From 13-2-20CM-68-14 sp046723355 (lineage in GTDB: Bacteria > Actinomycetota > Thermoleophilia > Gaiellales > Gaiellaceae), in NCBI GenBank assembly GCA_046723355.1, contig JBKOUJ010000035.1, positions 62,001 to 126,000 of the forward strand: 64,000 nucleotides of DNA, in the 5' to 3' direction. A program made the position numbers and the translations under genes. The notes under the pieces were generated by a model. The model had not been told where the DNA came from, made no database searches, and saw only the letters and a list, made by a program, of their open reading frames with translations. Position 1 is the stretch's first letter. Each line of letters opens with the position of its first letter. Below are positions 16,934 through 24,712 of the stretch, piece after piece.

Positions 16934-18087
16934 TAGGACCCTGCGGGAATGCTGAGGCGCCCTGAGCGGTCGATTGCCGCGAGCGGAACGCCGATCGTAT
17001 TCAGCCGGACGATCCTCAGCAGAGTTCCATCGGCGCGTCGGAAGACGAACTGCCCCGTTTGTGCAATGGGATACGCGAACCACCGGCCGGCCGGATCGCA
17101 AACGACCGGCAGCTTGAAGTAGCGGGCGAGGATGCGACCCGAGCCGGCCAGCGGAAACCGGCGGAGCACGATGACCGCCCGGCCCGTCGCGCCGACAGTG
17201 AGGACGCCCTGACTGCCACTCCACTCGAGCAGGTGGCCCGGGACTACGCGGATCAGCCGTCCACTCAGGCGGAAGATGCCGGTCTTGTCGCCGAGCGAGA
17301 CCGCGACGAGGCGACCGTCCGCGCTGAAGTCGATCTCCTTGCCATAGCGGATGTTCGGCCGCGGGCCGAGCTTCCCGACCAGGCCGGACGCGATCTGCCG
17401 GTGGCCGACCCAAAGGTCGTCGCCGCGAAGGAACCCGAGGGTGCCGTTCGGCGCCCAGGCGAACGAGCGATCGTGGTTGCTCGGCACGGGCGTCTGGTCG
17501 TCGACAACGGTCGCGAGCCCTCCGTTGCGATACAGGCGAAGCCTCCATTCGCCGGGCGCGGTTTGGATGAAGTACGCGAACTGCCGGTCGGTGGGAGCGG
17601 GGAGCGGGCATTCCGAGGTCGTGAACGTGCCGGACTCGATCGCCTGCGCCTGTCCAGGATGAGCGACATCGGCGAGCCAGAGCGTCCCCTCGATCCGGAA
17701 GTAGGCGAGCTGCGGCGAGGGCTGGGTAAGCACGACCCTGCCGCTGACGTACGCAACCTGCGATCCGTCTGCCGAGAACGCTGCGCACTGGGTGCCACCG
17801 TCCGACTGCGGGAGCCGGACGCGCGTCGTGCCTCTTGCGAGATAGAGGAGACTGTTCTCGCAGCGGTTGGCGGCAAGGAACCCGACAGCCGTGCCGTCGG
17901 CCGCGACTGCGAAGGGGCAGATGTCCGTACCGACGAGCTTGTGTACAGGCCCCTTCGGGCCAAGCCGGTAGACGCCGCGATAATTCTTCGAAAGCAGCAC
18001 GCCCTGCGCCGTCGCCTGCGGCTGAGCGCTGGCCCCCGACGCGAGCGCCAAGACGGCGAAGGCCGTGCCGACCGCGAGCTTTCTCAC
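16930..18087 (-). CDS. Secreted TolB/WD40-like beta-propeller protein
   Basis: The 385-residue protein begins MRKLAVGTAFAVLALASGASA, a clear signal peptide with cleavage after ASA. The rest is a series of blade-like repeats with the pattern FSADGSQVAYVSG, FAWAPNGTLGFLRGDDLWVG and DFSADGRLVAVSLG, as in TolB-type propellers. A handful of Cys residues (CPFAV, CENS, CAAFS, CPLPA, CDPAG) could form disulfides outside the cell. It probably binds a protein or glycan at the surface; there are no catalytic motifs. It is divergent from the PPDK regulator. Confidence 0.8.
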   Translation of the reverse strand: MRKLAVGTAFAVLALASGASAQPQATAQGVLLSKNYRGVYRLGPKGPVHKLVGTDICPFAVAADGTAVGFLAANRCENSLLYLARGTTRVRLPQSDGGTQCAAFSADGSQVAYVSGRVVLTQPSPQLAYFRIEGTLWLADVAHPGQAQAIESGTFTTSECPLPAPTDRQFAYFIQTAPGEWRLRLYRNGGLATVVDDQTPVPSNHDRSFAWAPNGTLGFLRGDDLWVGHRQIASGLVGKLGPRPNIRYGKEIDFSADGRLVAVSLGDKTGIFRLSGRLIRVVPGHLLEWSGSQGVLTVGATGRAVIVLRRFPLAGSGRILARYFKLPVVCDPAGRWFAYPIAQTGQFVFRRADGTLLRIVRLNTIGVPLAAIDRSGRLSIPAGSY

Positions 18088-18155
18088 GACCCAAGTTTGC
18101 TTCCACGCTGCAAAAGGCGCAAAGCCTAGGGCTGTCCACGCTACGCTCAGCGCCG

Positions 18156-18989
18156 ATGCCGAAGCCCCCTGTAGAGCTCCACGTCGTCTCCGATTCGACC
18201 GGCGAGACGGCGACGCGACTCGTGCACGCGCTCGAGGCGCAGTTTCCCGACCAGGAGTTCGAGGAGATCCGGCACCCGCGCGTCGAGACCGTTGACGACC
18301 TCCGCCTCGCCGTCGAGCGGGCGAAGGGACGCCCGGCGGTCGTGATCTACACGCTCGTCGAGCCAGAGCTCCGCGAGCAGATGCGCGTCCTCTGCCGACG
18401 CGCGCGGCTCCACTACTGCGACCTGTTGGGCCACCCGATCGACGCGGTGGCGCGGGTCTCCGGGCACGCGGCGCAGATGACTCCGGGCGCGCGGGCGCCG
18501 CTCGATTCGACGTACTTCAAGCGCATCGCGGCAATCGAGTTCGCCGTCAAGTTCGACGACGGCATGGGCAACGGCCTGCACGAGGCCGACATCGTCCTCG
18601 TCGGCGTCTCGCGGACGTCGAAGACGCCGCTGTCGATGTACCTCGGGTACCTCGGCTACAAGACCGCGAACGTCCCGATCGTCAAGGGGATCGAGCCAGC
18701 CCCTGCGCTCTTCGAGATCGACCCGCTCAAGATCGTCGGCCTCACGATCGAAGCGGGGCGGCTCGCCGAGGTCCGCGAGCAGCGGGCACGGCGGCTCGGC
18801 GGCAACAACCGCCGCTACGCGCAGCTCGTCGCCATCTACGACGAGCTCGAGGCCGCGGAAGCCGTCCACCGACGGCTCGGCTGCCCGGTGATCGAGATCT
18901 CGGAGCTCTCGATCGAGGAGACCGCGGCGCGCGTGATCCGGCTGATCGAACAACGACGCGCGGCCGGCGCGGCCGCCACGACCGTATGA
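18156..18989 (+). CDS. PPDK/PEP synthase regulatory protein (DUF299 kinase-pyrophosphorylase)
   Basis: A 277-residue bifunctional enzyme that phosphorylates PPDK or PEP synthase on Thr using ADP and reverses this with phosphate. Signatures are LHVVSDSTGETATRLVHA at the N-terminus and the P-loop GVSRTSKTPLSMYLGYLGYK (about 150-169). Its location, two genes upstream of ppdK, strongly suggests PPDK is the target. TACGCT (18142-18147) is 8 nt before ATG 18156. It overlaps the next small gene (ATGA). Confidence 0.93.
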   Translation: MPKPPVELHVVSDSTGETATRLVHALEAQFPDQEFEEIRHPRVETVDDLRLAVERAKGRPAVVIYTLVEPELREQMRVLCRRARLHYCDLLGHPIDAVARVSGHAAQMTPGARAPLDSTYFKRIAAIEFAVKFDDGMGNGLHEADIVLVGVSRTSKTPLSMYLGYLGYKTANVPIVKGIEPAPALFEIDPLKIVGLTIEAGRLAEVREQRARRLGGNNRRYAQLVAIYDELEAAEAVHRRLGCPVIEISELSIEETAARVIRLIEQRRAAGAAATTV

Positions 18990-19177
18990 AGCCGAAGACG
19001 CCGGTCCCGATGTGGCGCTGGGGCGCATGGTGGGTCGTCCTAGGCGCGGCGCTCTTCGTCTTCTACGTGATCTTCACGCCGTTCTGGATGGCGACGAGGG
19101 CGCTGGCGTGGCTCGTCGACTTCCGAGCGCGCCGCCGGCCCGGCTACCGGCCCCCGGTCAGGAACGGCGAGGCGTAA
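18986..19177 (+). CDS. Small membrane protein (63 aa)
   Basis: Encodes MKPKTPVPMWRWGAWWVVLG with a Trp-rich hydrophobic helix (about 10-40: WWVVLGAALFVFYVIFTPFW) and a basic tail (ARRRPGYRPPVRNGEA). It overlaps the regulator stop as ATGA and its own TAA lies inside the putative ppdK -10 box. Function unknown; the context suggests it travels with the PPDK genes. Confidence 0.6.
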   Translation: MKPKTPVPMWRWGAWWVVLGAALFVFYVIFTPFWMATRALAWLVDFRARRRPGYRPPVRNGEA

Positions 19178-19212
19178 TCTCGCTGCTCATGGGAAGATTC
19201 GCGCGATGGTGA
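19175..19212 (+). promoter_or_regulatory. ppdK promoter box and overlapping 7-residue upstream ORF
   Basis: TAATCT (19175-19180) is followed 8 nt later by ATG 19189, which opens a tiny frame encoding MGRFARW and ending at TGA 19210-19212. That stop overlaps the ppdK start region (ATG 19206). If transcription is leaderless, ribosomes would begin at 19189, translate the mini-ORF and could re-initiate at ppdK. The same bases also contain a GGAAGA stretch 9 nt before the ppdK ATG that could act as a Shine-Dalgarno site. Confidence 0.45.
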
Positions 19213-21809
19213 GCGGGCGTTACGTCTTCGACTTCGACGAGCCGGCCGAGGGAGGCAAGGAGCTCCTCGGCGGCAAAGGCGCCGGGCTCGCCGAGATGAC
19301 GGCGCTCGGAATCCCGGTTCCGGCCGGCTTCACGATCACGACGGACGCCTGCCGCGACTACCTGGAGGAGCGCGAGCTGCCCGATGGTCTGGAGGCCGAG
19401 ATAGACGAGCACCTCGGTGCCCTCGAGGAGAAGACGGGCAAGCGCTTCGGCGATCCGCGCGACCCGCTGCTCGTCTCGGTCCGCTCGGGTGCGGCGATCT
19501 CGATGCCGGGGATGATGGACACGATCCTCAACCTCGGCCTGAACGACGACGCCGTCGCGGGCCTCGCCGGAACGACCGGCAACGAGCGCTTTGCGCAGGA
19601 CTCTTACCGCCGCCTGATCCAGATGTACGGCGAGGTGGTCGACGGAGTCGACGCCGGGCGGTTCGAGGAGGCGCTCGCCGAGCTGAAGAAGGAGCGCGGC
19701 GCCCAGCAGGACGTCGACCTGTCCGCGCAGGACTTGAAGGCGCTGGTCTCGACGTTCAAGGAGATCTACAAGCACGAGACCGGCAGCGCCTTACCGCAGG
19801 ACGCGCGCGAGCAGCTTGCTCACGCCCTTCGCGCGGTCTTCGACTCCTGGGACAACCCCCGCGCGCAGGTCTACCGCCGCGCGCACCACATTCCCGACGA
19901 CCTCGGCACCGCCGTGAACGTCGTCCAGATGGTCTTCGGCAACAAGGGCGAGCGCTCGGGGACAGGCGTCGCATTCACGCGAGACCCTTCGACCGGCGAG
20001 AGCGGCCTGTACGGCGAGTTCCTCGCGAACGCGCAGGGCGAGGACGTGGTCGCGGGCATCCGCACGCCGCAGCCGCTCGAGGAGATGCAGGAGCTGCTCC
20101 CCGACGCGTTCGAGCAGCTCGGCGAGACGATGCGCCGTCTCGAGGAGCACTTCCGCGACATGCAGGACATCGAGTTCACGGTCGAGGACGATCGCCTCTA
20201 CCTGTTGCAGACGCGCTCCGCGAAACGCACCGCCGCCGCCGCCCTGAAGGCAGCGACCGACATGGTCGGGGAGGCGCTGATCTCGGAGGAGGACGCGGTC
20301 GCGCGAATCGATCCCGACCAGCTCGACCAGCTCCTGCATCCGATGCTCGACCCCGATGCGGACTACGAGATCGCCGCGCGCGGGCTCAACGCCTCTCCTG
20401 GCGCCGCGTCCGGAAAGATCGTCCTCGACGCGGACACGGCCGCGGAGCGCGGCGCGACCGAGCAGGTCGTCCTCGTCCGCTGGGAGACAACTCCCGACGA
20501 CATCCACGGTCTGATCGCGGCGCAGGGAGTCTTGACGGCACACGGCGGCATGACCTCGCACGCGGCCGTGGTCGCGCGCGGCATGGGGAAGCCGTGCGTG
20601 GCCGGCTGCGAGGAGCTCAGCATCGACCTCGACCGCCGCAGCGTCCGGATCGGCGCGCACGAGCTCTCGGAGGGCGACACGGTCACGATCGACGGCGGGA
20701 GCGGCGTCGTCATCGTTGGTGCCGTCGAGCTCGTCCCGCCCCAGATCAACGAGGACTTCGAGACGATCCTCGGCTGGGCCGACGAGCATCGCCGCCTGCA
20801 GGTGCGGGCGAACGCCGACACGCCGGAGGACGCCGCGAAGGCGCGTGAGTTCGGCGCTCAGGGCATCGGCCTCTGCCGCACAGAGCACATGTTCATGGCC
20901 GACGAGCGGCTGCCGATCGTGCGCGAGATGATCATGGCCTCGGGCGAGGACGAGCGCCGCGACGCGCTCGACAAGCTGCTGCCGATGCAGCAGTCCGACT
21001 TCGAGGGGATCTTCGAAGCGATGGCCGGCCTGCCGGTCACGATCCGGCTGCTGGATCCGCCCCTGCATGAGTTCCTGCCTCCGCTCGACGAGGCGACCGA
21101 CGAACGCATGCGTGAGCGGATCAAGGCTCTCCAGGAGGCGAACCCGATGCTCGGGACGCGCGGCTGCCGGCTCGGTCTGCTCTGGCCCGAGATCTACGAG
21201 ATGCAGGTGCGCGCGATCATCCGGGCCGCAGCGGCGGTCGAGGAGCGGACCGGCGAAGCCCCCCTGGTCGAGATCATGCATCCGCTCGTCGGCTTCGCAG
21301 AGGAGCTCCGCCGGTTACGCGCGATCACAGTCGCGACGGCGAACGACGAGAGCGAAGCCGTCGAGTACCAGGTCGGGACGATGATCGAGCTTCCGCGCGC
21401 GTGCATCCGCGCCGACGAGATTGCCGAGCACGCGGACTTCTTCTCGTTCGGGACGAACGATCTGACGCAGACAGCGCTCGGCTTCTCACGTGACGACGCG
21501 GAGGGCAAGTTCCTGACGCGCTACCTCGAGGACGGCGTGCTCGAGCGGAACCCGTTCGAGACGCTCGACCAGAGTGGGGTAGGGGACCTGATGCGGATCG
21601 CCGTCGAGCGCGGACGCTCCACCAAAGAGGAAATCAAGCTCGGCATCTGCGGCGAGCACGGCGGCGAGCCGGCGTCGGTCGCGTTCTGCCACGACCTCGG
21701 CTTGGACTACGTGAGCTGCTCGCCGTACCGCGTGCCGCTGGCGCGTCTCGCCGCGGCGCAGGCCGCGCTTGCAGAGCAGGGCGCCGGGTACGTGGCCGCC
21801 GGCGGCTGA
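19206..21809 (+). CDS. ppdK: Pyruvate, phosphate dikinase
   Basis: PPDK interconverts pyruvate + ATP + Pi and PEP + AMP + PPi. The 867 residues contain the ATP-grasp domain (GGKGAGLAEMTALGIPVPAG; SVRSGAAISMPGMMDTILNLG), the swivelling phospho-His domain GGMTSHAAVVARGMGKPCVAG (His about 454) and the TIM-barrel PEP site with GTRGCRLG and CGEHGGEPASVAFCHDLGLD...SPYRVPLARLAAA near the C-terminus. It pairs with the regulatory kinase upstream. Glycolytic or gluconeogenic direction cannot be told. Confidence 0.97.
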   Translation: MVSGRYVFDFDEPAEGGKELLGGKGAGLAEMTALGIPVPAGFTITTDACRDYLEERELPDGLEAEIDEHLGALEEKTGKRFGDPRDPLLVSVRSGAAISMPGMMDTILNLGLNDDAVAGLAGTTGNERFAQDSYRRLIQMYGEVVDGVDAGRFEEALAELKKERGAQQDVDLSAQDLKALVSTFKEIYKHETGSALPQDAREQLAHALRAVFDSWDNPRAQVYRRAHHIPDDLGTAVNVVQMVFGNKGERSGTGVAFTRDPSTGESGLYGEFLANAQGEDVVAGIRTPQPLEEMQELLPDAFEQLGETMRRLEEHFRDMQDIEFTVEDDRLYLLQTRSAKRTAAAALKAATDMVGEALISEEDAVARIDPDQLDQLLHPMLDPDADYEIAARGLNASPGAASGKIVLDADTAAERGATEQVVLVRWETTPDDIHGLIAAQGVLTAHGGMTSHAAVVARGMGKPCVAGCEELSIDLDRRSVRIGAHELSEGDTVTIDGGSGVVIVGAVELVPPQINEDFETILGWADEHRRLQVRANADTPEDAAKAREFGAQGIGLCRTEHMFMADERLPIVREMIMASGEDERRDALDKLLPMQQSDFEGIFEAMAGLPVTIRLLDPPLHEFLPPLDEATDERMRERIKALQEANPMLGTRGCRLGLLWPEIYEMQVRAIIRAAAAVEERTGEAPLVEIMHPLVGFAEELRRLRAITVATANDESEAVEYQVGTMIELPRACIRADEIAEHADFFSFGTNDLTQTALGFSRDDAEGKFLTRYLEDGVLERNPFETLDQSGVGDLMRIAVERGRSTKEEIKLGICGEHGGEPASVAFCHDLGLDYVSCSPYRVPLARLAAAQAALAEQGAGYVAAGG

Positions 21810-21855
21810 TCGCGCACACGCAGGCTCCGTCTGACGCGCGTCGTACGGTGGACGC

Positions 21856-22074
21856 ATGTGTGACGGTGATCGCTACGACGACCGGGTGACGGAGATTGTC
21901 GACGCCGCGCTCGAGCGCGGCTACACGCTCGCGTTCCGGCAGCGGGCGGGGGGCTGGGAGGCGGCCTGGAGGCCGACGTCCCAGGCCGCGCCGTCCGCGA
22001 CGCCTGCCGCCTTCGCGGTGACGCGAACCGCAGCCGCCGAGCAAGCGCTGGCGGCGATCCGCGCCGCGGCCTAG
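21856..22074 (+). CDS. Small hypothetical protein (72 aa)
   Basis: Encodes MCDGDRYDDRVTEIVDAALE, then GYTLAFRQRAGGWEAAW and an Ala-rich C-terminal helix. TACGGT (21844-21849) stands 6 nt before the ATG, the same spacing as other genes here, and a hairpin follows the stop. No family recognised; it could be a small stand-alone domain. Confidence 0.5.
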   Translation: MCDGDRYDDRVTEIVDAALERGYTLAFRQRAGGWEAAWRPTSQAAPSATPAAFAVTRTAAAEQALAAIRAAA

Positions 22075-22082
22075 AAGCGAAA

Positions 22083-22106
22083 AGCGGCCGGACCGAGCCG
22101 GCCGCT
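22083..22106 (+). terminator. Strong hairpin terminator
   Basis: A 9-bp perfect GC-rich stem (22083-22091 with 22098-22106, loop ACCGAG) begins 9 nt after the stop of the small gene. It is followed by a T-rich but interrupted tail ending GTTTTCC. It probably ends the ppdK transcript. Confidence 0.6.
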
Positions 22107-22230
22107 CTCGCTTGTCTGTCGTTTTCCCTACCCCGAGGGATCGGCCCCGCGCGTCGGGCCGCCGATCACTACCGCGAAAGACCAAGTCGGCGGCGCGGCC
22201 ACGCCGGAGATGTTCGAGGAGGTTCGTTCC

Positions 22231-22695
22231 GTGGCCCCGCGCGACCTGAATCGGATCAAGACACTTGCCGCGATGTTCGTTTGGCTCGCGCTGTTTGCGG
22301 CGGCGAGGGCGCACGCGGCCGGGTCGCAGCTCCCCGCGTGCACGATCACCGGAACGAAGGGGCCGGACATCCTCAGCGGAACGCCCGGCCGGGACGTGAT
22401 CTGCGCCCTCGGCGGCAGCGACATGATCAGGGGCGGAAACGGCAACGATGTGCTCATCGGCGGCGCCGGTGACGACCTCTTGAGTGGAGGCACCGGCAAC
22501 GACGTTCTCTACGGCGGCACCGGCAACGACCGTCTCCAGGGCGACACCGGCGCCGACACGGTCTATGGCGGTTCCGGTCGGGACACGATCTGGGCCTGGG
22601 ACGGGACGCCGGACCGCCTCAACGGCGGGACCGGCATCGACCGGGCTTGGAAGGACAAGCTCGACAGCGCGAAGCTGATCGAGCGCTTCGGCTAA
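22231..22695 (+). CDS. Secreted RTX/hemolysin-type calcium-binding repeat protein
   Basis: The protein (154 residues from GTG 22231) has an N-terminal hydrophobic signal (AAMFVWLALFAAARAHA) and then tandem nonapeptides of the GGxGxDxLx type: GGSDMIRGG, GGAGDDLLSG, GGTGNDVLYG, GGTGNDRLQG, GGSGRDTIWA. These fold as a calcium-binding parallel beta roll outside the cell. It is far too short for a toxin; a small adhesin or matrix protein is more likely. GTG 22231 is preceded by GAGGAGG with 8-nt spacing, better than the ATG at 22210. Confidence 0.82.
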   Translation: MAPRDLNRIKTLAAMFVWLALFAAARAHAAGSQLPACTITGTKGPDILSGTPGRDVICALGGSDMIRGGNGNDVLIGGAGDDLLSGGTGNDVLYGGTGNDRLQGDTGADTVYGGSGRDTIWAWDGTPDRLNGGTGIDRAWKDKLDSAKLIERFG

Positions 22696-22702
22696 AACGC
22701 CT

Positions 22703-23551
22703 CTACGCGTACCCGCGCACTTTCCAGTACGCGATCGCGACGCTGAGCGCAGCCACGGCCACGATGCCGGCGAGCTCGGTGGCGCCGAACCGTCCGTAGG
22801 CGCCGTGCCCGCGGCCGAACCGCGACAGCACGAGCATGCATGCTGCGCCGCCGACCAGTCCGCCGACGTGTCCTCCGATCGAGATGTTCGAGAGGACGAA
22901 GCTGAGCACGAGGTTGATCACGATCAGGCCCATCGCGCTCCCGCCGAGGACGTATGAGCCCTGTCGCTCGAGGACGAGGGCGGCGCCGAGGATCCCGAAG
23001 ATGGCGCTGGAGGCGCCGACGGTGACGGCATCGGGGGCGAAGACGAGCGCGCCGGCCGAGCCGGCGAGGCCAGACACGAGGTAGACGACCAGGAACCGGG
23101 TGCGGCCGAGGTACTGCTCTACCGGCGTTCCGACCCAGTAGAGGAAGAGCATGTTGAACCCGAGGTGGATCGGCCCGTAGTGGAGAAAGGCCGTCGTGAT
23201 CAGGCGCCACCAGTCACCCTGGGCGACGAGAGGCCCAAAGAGCGCTCCTTTTTCGAAGATCTTGCTACCGACGCCGTTGATCGTGCCGCCCGTGGCGAGC
23301 TCGACCAGGTAGATGCCCACGTTGATCCCGATCAGCGTTCGCGTCACGAGGCCTGGGATGCCCGCAGTCGAGAAGCCCCGGACGCCGCTCCTCATTCGTG
23401 CGACGCCTTGCATCCTGCCGGAATGCTCGGGACAGCGCTGGCCGACCGGAGCGGGCGTCATGCACTCCGCGCAGATCGGCCGCCCGCACTCTGAGCACGA
23501 CAAGTACGTCTCCCGGTCGGGATGGCGATAGCACCTCATCGCAGCGGACAT
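22703..23551 (-). CDS. Rhomboid intramembrane serine protease with N-terminal B-box zinc finger
   Basis: The 282-residue protein begins with a Cys/His zinc-ribbon (CYRHPDRETYLSCSECGRPICAECM, residues 7-31). About six transmembrane helices follow. The rhomboid catalytic dyad is visible: GASSAIFG (Ser, about 180) and GGHVGGLVGG (His, about 230), plus HLGFNMLFLYWVG in helix 2. It cleaves membrane proteins within the bilayer; the substrate is unknown. It is divergent from comB with starts 24 bp apart. Confidence 0.93.
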   Translation of the reverse strand: MSAAMRCYRHPDRETYLSCSECGRPICAECMTPAPVGQRCPEHSGRMQGVARMRSGVRGFSTAGIPGLVTRTLIGINVGIYLVELATGGTINGVGSKIFEKGALFGPLVAQGDWWRLITTAFLHYGPIHLGFNMLFLYWVGTPVEQYLGRTRFLVVYLVSGLAGSAGALVFAPDAVTVGASSAIFGILGAALVLERQGSYVLGGSAMGLIVINLVLSFVLSNISIGGHVGGLVGGAACMLVLSRFGRGHGAYGRFGATELAGIVAVAALSVAIAYWKVRGYA

Positions 23552-23559
23552 GCCTCGAC

Positions 23560-23566
23560 TAGCGTA
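23560..23566. promoter_or_regulatory. Shared bidirectional -10 box (TAGCGTA)
   Basis: TAGCGT (23560-23565) is 9 nt before the comB GTG at 23575. On the other strand TACGCT (complement of 23561-23566) is 9 nt before the rhomboid ATG at 23551. The arrangement is symmetric to the base. Confidence 0.6.
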
Positions 23567-23574
23567 GATGCGCG

Positions 23575-24258
23575 GTGCGGATAGACGTCGCCTTCACTCC
23601 GGCGGAAGTCCGGCCCACGCACGTGGCCGTCGTCGTCGACGTGATGAGGGCAACCTCCGTGATCGCGCAGGCACTCGCCTCCGGCTACAGACGCGTGCTC
23701 TGCTGCCGAGAGATCGACGAGGCGCGGGCTCTCCGCGCCGAGCTCGGCGACTCGGCGGTCGTCGGCGGCGAGCGCAACGCGCAGCGGATCGAGGGGTTCG
23801 ACCTCGGCGCCTCGCCGCTCGAGTACCTGGAGCCGCGCGCCGAGACGGCGATCCTGACGACGACGAACGGGACGCGGACGATCCTGGCGGCGGCGTCGAA
23901 CGCGCAGGTCGTCCTGCTCGGCGCGCTGCTCAACCTCGACGCCGTCGTGGCGGCCGCACGGGAGGCGGGCGAGGACGTGACCGTGGTCTGCGCCGGCTAC
24001 CAGGGGGCATTCGCGATCGACGACGCCTACACAGCGGGGCGGATCGTCGCGCTCCTCGAGGGCCGACCGACCGACGCGGTCATCGCCGCGACTGCCATTG
24101 CGCGCACATATCCGACGGCGTGGGAGGGCGTGAACGCGCGCACCTACGGGCCCCCCGGGCTCGAAGACGACCTGCGGTGGTGCACCCAGGAGAACACGTT
24201 GACCGTCGTGCCGAGGTTCGCGCGACTCGTTGACAAGGCCGCCGAGATCACGGTGTAA
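23575..24258 (+). CDS. comB: ComB-like 2-phosphosulfolactate phosphatase
   Basis: The 227-residue protein matches the ComB family: VVVDVMRATSVIAQALASG (about 19-37), GGERNAQRIEGFDLGASPLEY and TTTNGTRTILAA. ComB removes phosphate from 2-phosphosulfolactate in coenzyme M synthesis in methanogens. Bacterial homologues in organisms without coenzyme M have no proven role, so the substrate here is uncertain. It starts at GTG 23575 under the shared -10. Confidence 0.85.
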   Translation: MRIDVAFTPAEVRPTHVAVVVDVMRATSVIAQALASGYRRVLCCREIDEARALRAELGDSAVVGGERNAQRIEGFDLGASPLEYLEPRAETAILTTTNGTRTILAAASNAQVVLLGALLNLDAVVAAAREAGEDVTVVCAGYQGAFAIDDAYTAGRIVALLEGRPTDAVIAATAIARTYPTAWEGVNARTYGPPGLEDDLRWCTQENTLTVVPRFARLVDKAAEITV

Positions 24259-24291
24259 AGGTTTCCACGCTCTAACCGATAACTTTTACCG

Positions 24292-24395
24292 AAGTCAGCA
24301 GAGGAAGGTGGATCCTTTCTGCAGGGGGCTCGCCAAGCTATCCCAGCTGACTATGAGGGGGGCGGTCTCGCCGCAGGGGCCGTCTCCAATTTTTT
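24292..24395 (+). ncRNA. Candidate small RNA ending in an intrinsic terminator
   Basis: No protein gene fits this stretch. AGTCAGC (24293-24299) pairs with GCTGACT (24346-24352), enclosing an inner hairpin (CAGA..AAGG with CCTTTCTG, 24299-24321). A second stem GGGGGCGG (24358-24365) with CCGTCTCC (24380-24387) is followed by AA and six T (24390-24395), a proper intrinsic terminator. TAACTT (24280-24285) would place a transcription start near 24292. The stretch may instead be only the 3' end of the comB transcript. Confidence 0.45.
24358..24395 (+). terminator. Intrinsic terminator with T6 tract
   Basis: An 8-bp stem including two G-U pairs (24358-24365 with 24380-24387) is followed by AATTTTTT. 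It ends comB and/or the candidate small RNA before the SOS cassette. Confidence 0.6.
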
Positions 24396-24510
24396 CTTGA
24401 ACGGCTCGCTGCCGTCCCTCACACCCTTGCAACCAAGACTCTTGGCCTAGGCGAACCGGCAATTCGGAGGGTCGCCAGCGGACACCTGGAGGTCTAGGGT
24501 CGTCACGTCG

Positions 24511-24660
24511 ATGGCCGAGAAGAAGAATCTCGAGAGCGCCGGCAAGCCCGCCGCGCCGGATTCTCCGGTAAAGGTCGCGCCGAAAGAGCAACAGGACGGA
24601 CTGCCAAGACGGCGCGAGGTCTACGAGGCGCTCGAGAAGGTGTTCAAGAAGCCTCAGTAG
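24511..24660 (+). CDS. Small charged protein (49 aa)
   Basis: Encodes MAEKKNLESAGKPAAPDSPV, then a Lys/Arg/Glu-rich stretch ending RREVYEALEKVFKKPQ and TAG at 24658-24660. TAGGGT (24495-24500) is 10 nt before the ATG. A short amphipathic C-terminal helix is likely, without membrane segment or Cys. Unrecognised; it ends 11 nt before the -35 of the LexA-controlled promoter. Confidence 0.5.
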   Translation: MAEKKNLESAGKPAAPDSPVKVAPKEQQDGLPRRREVYEALEKVFKKPQ

Positions 24661-24671
24661 CACCCGCGCAT

Positions 24672-24708
24672 TTGACAGCGAACGTGTGTTCGTGTAGAAC
24701 ATACGTTC
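24672..24708 (+). promoter_or_regulatory. SOS promoter with two LexA boxes
   Basis: A textbook -35 TTGACA (24672-24677), 17-nt spacer and -10 TAGAAC (24695-24700) precede imuB. Two sites match the Gram-positive LexA consensus GAACNNNNGTTC: GAACGTGTGTTC (24680-24691) between -35 and -10, and GAACATACGTTC (24697-24708) overlapping the -10. LexA bound here would block polymerase, so imuB should be DNA-damage inducible. Confidence 0.88.
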
Positions 24709-24712
24709 GTAA

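Noticed and set aside
14969..18139. Very long minus-strand open frame
   Set aside because: It is the antisense shadow of glyS and adjoining genes, Arg/Pro/Ala rich without motifs; high-GC antisense frames stay open by composition.
22370..22600. Regular short repeats suggesting a CRISPR or tandem array
   Set aside because: The periodicity is 27 nt in frame and encodes RTX nonapeptides; it is protein repeat, not CRISPR.
24292..24395. Identification of this stretch as SRP (4.5S) RNA
   Set aside because: The GGAAGCAGCC-type SRP core is absent and the closing stem is wrong, so it was left as an unassigned RNA candidate.
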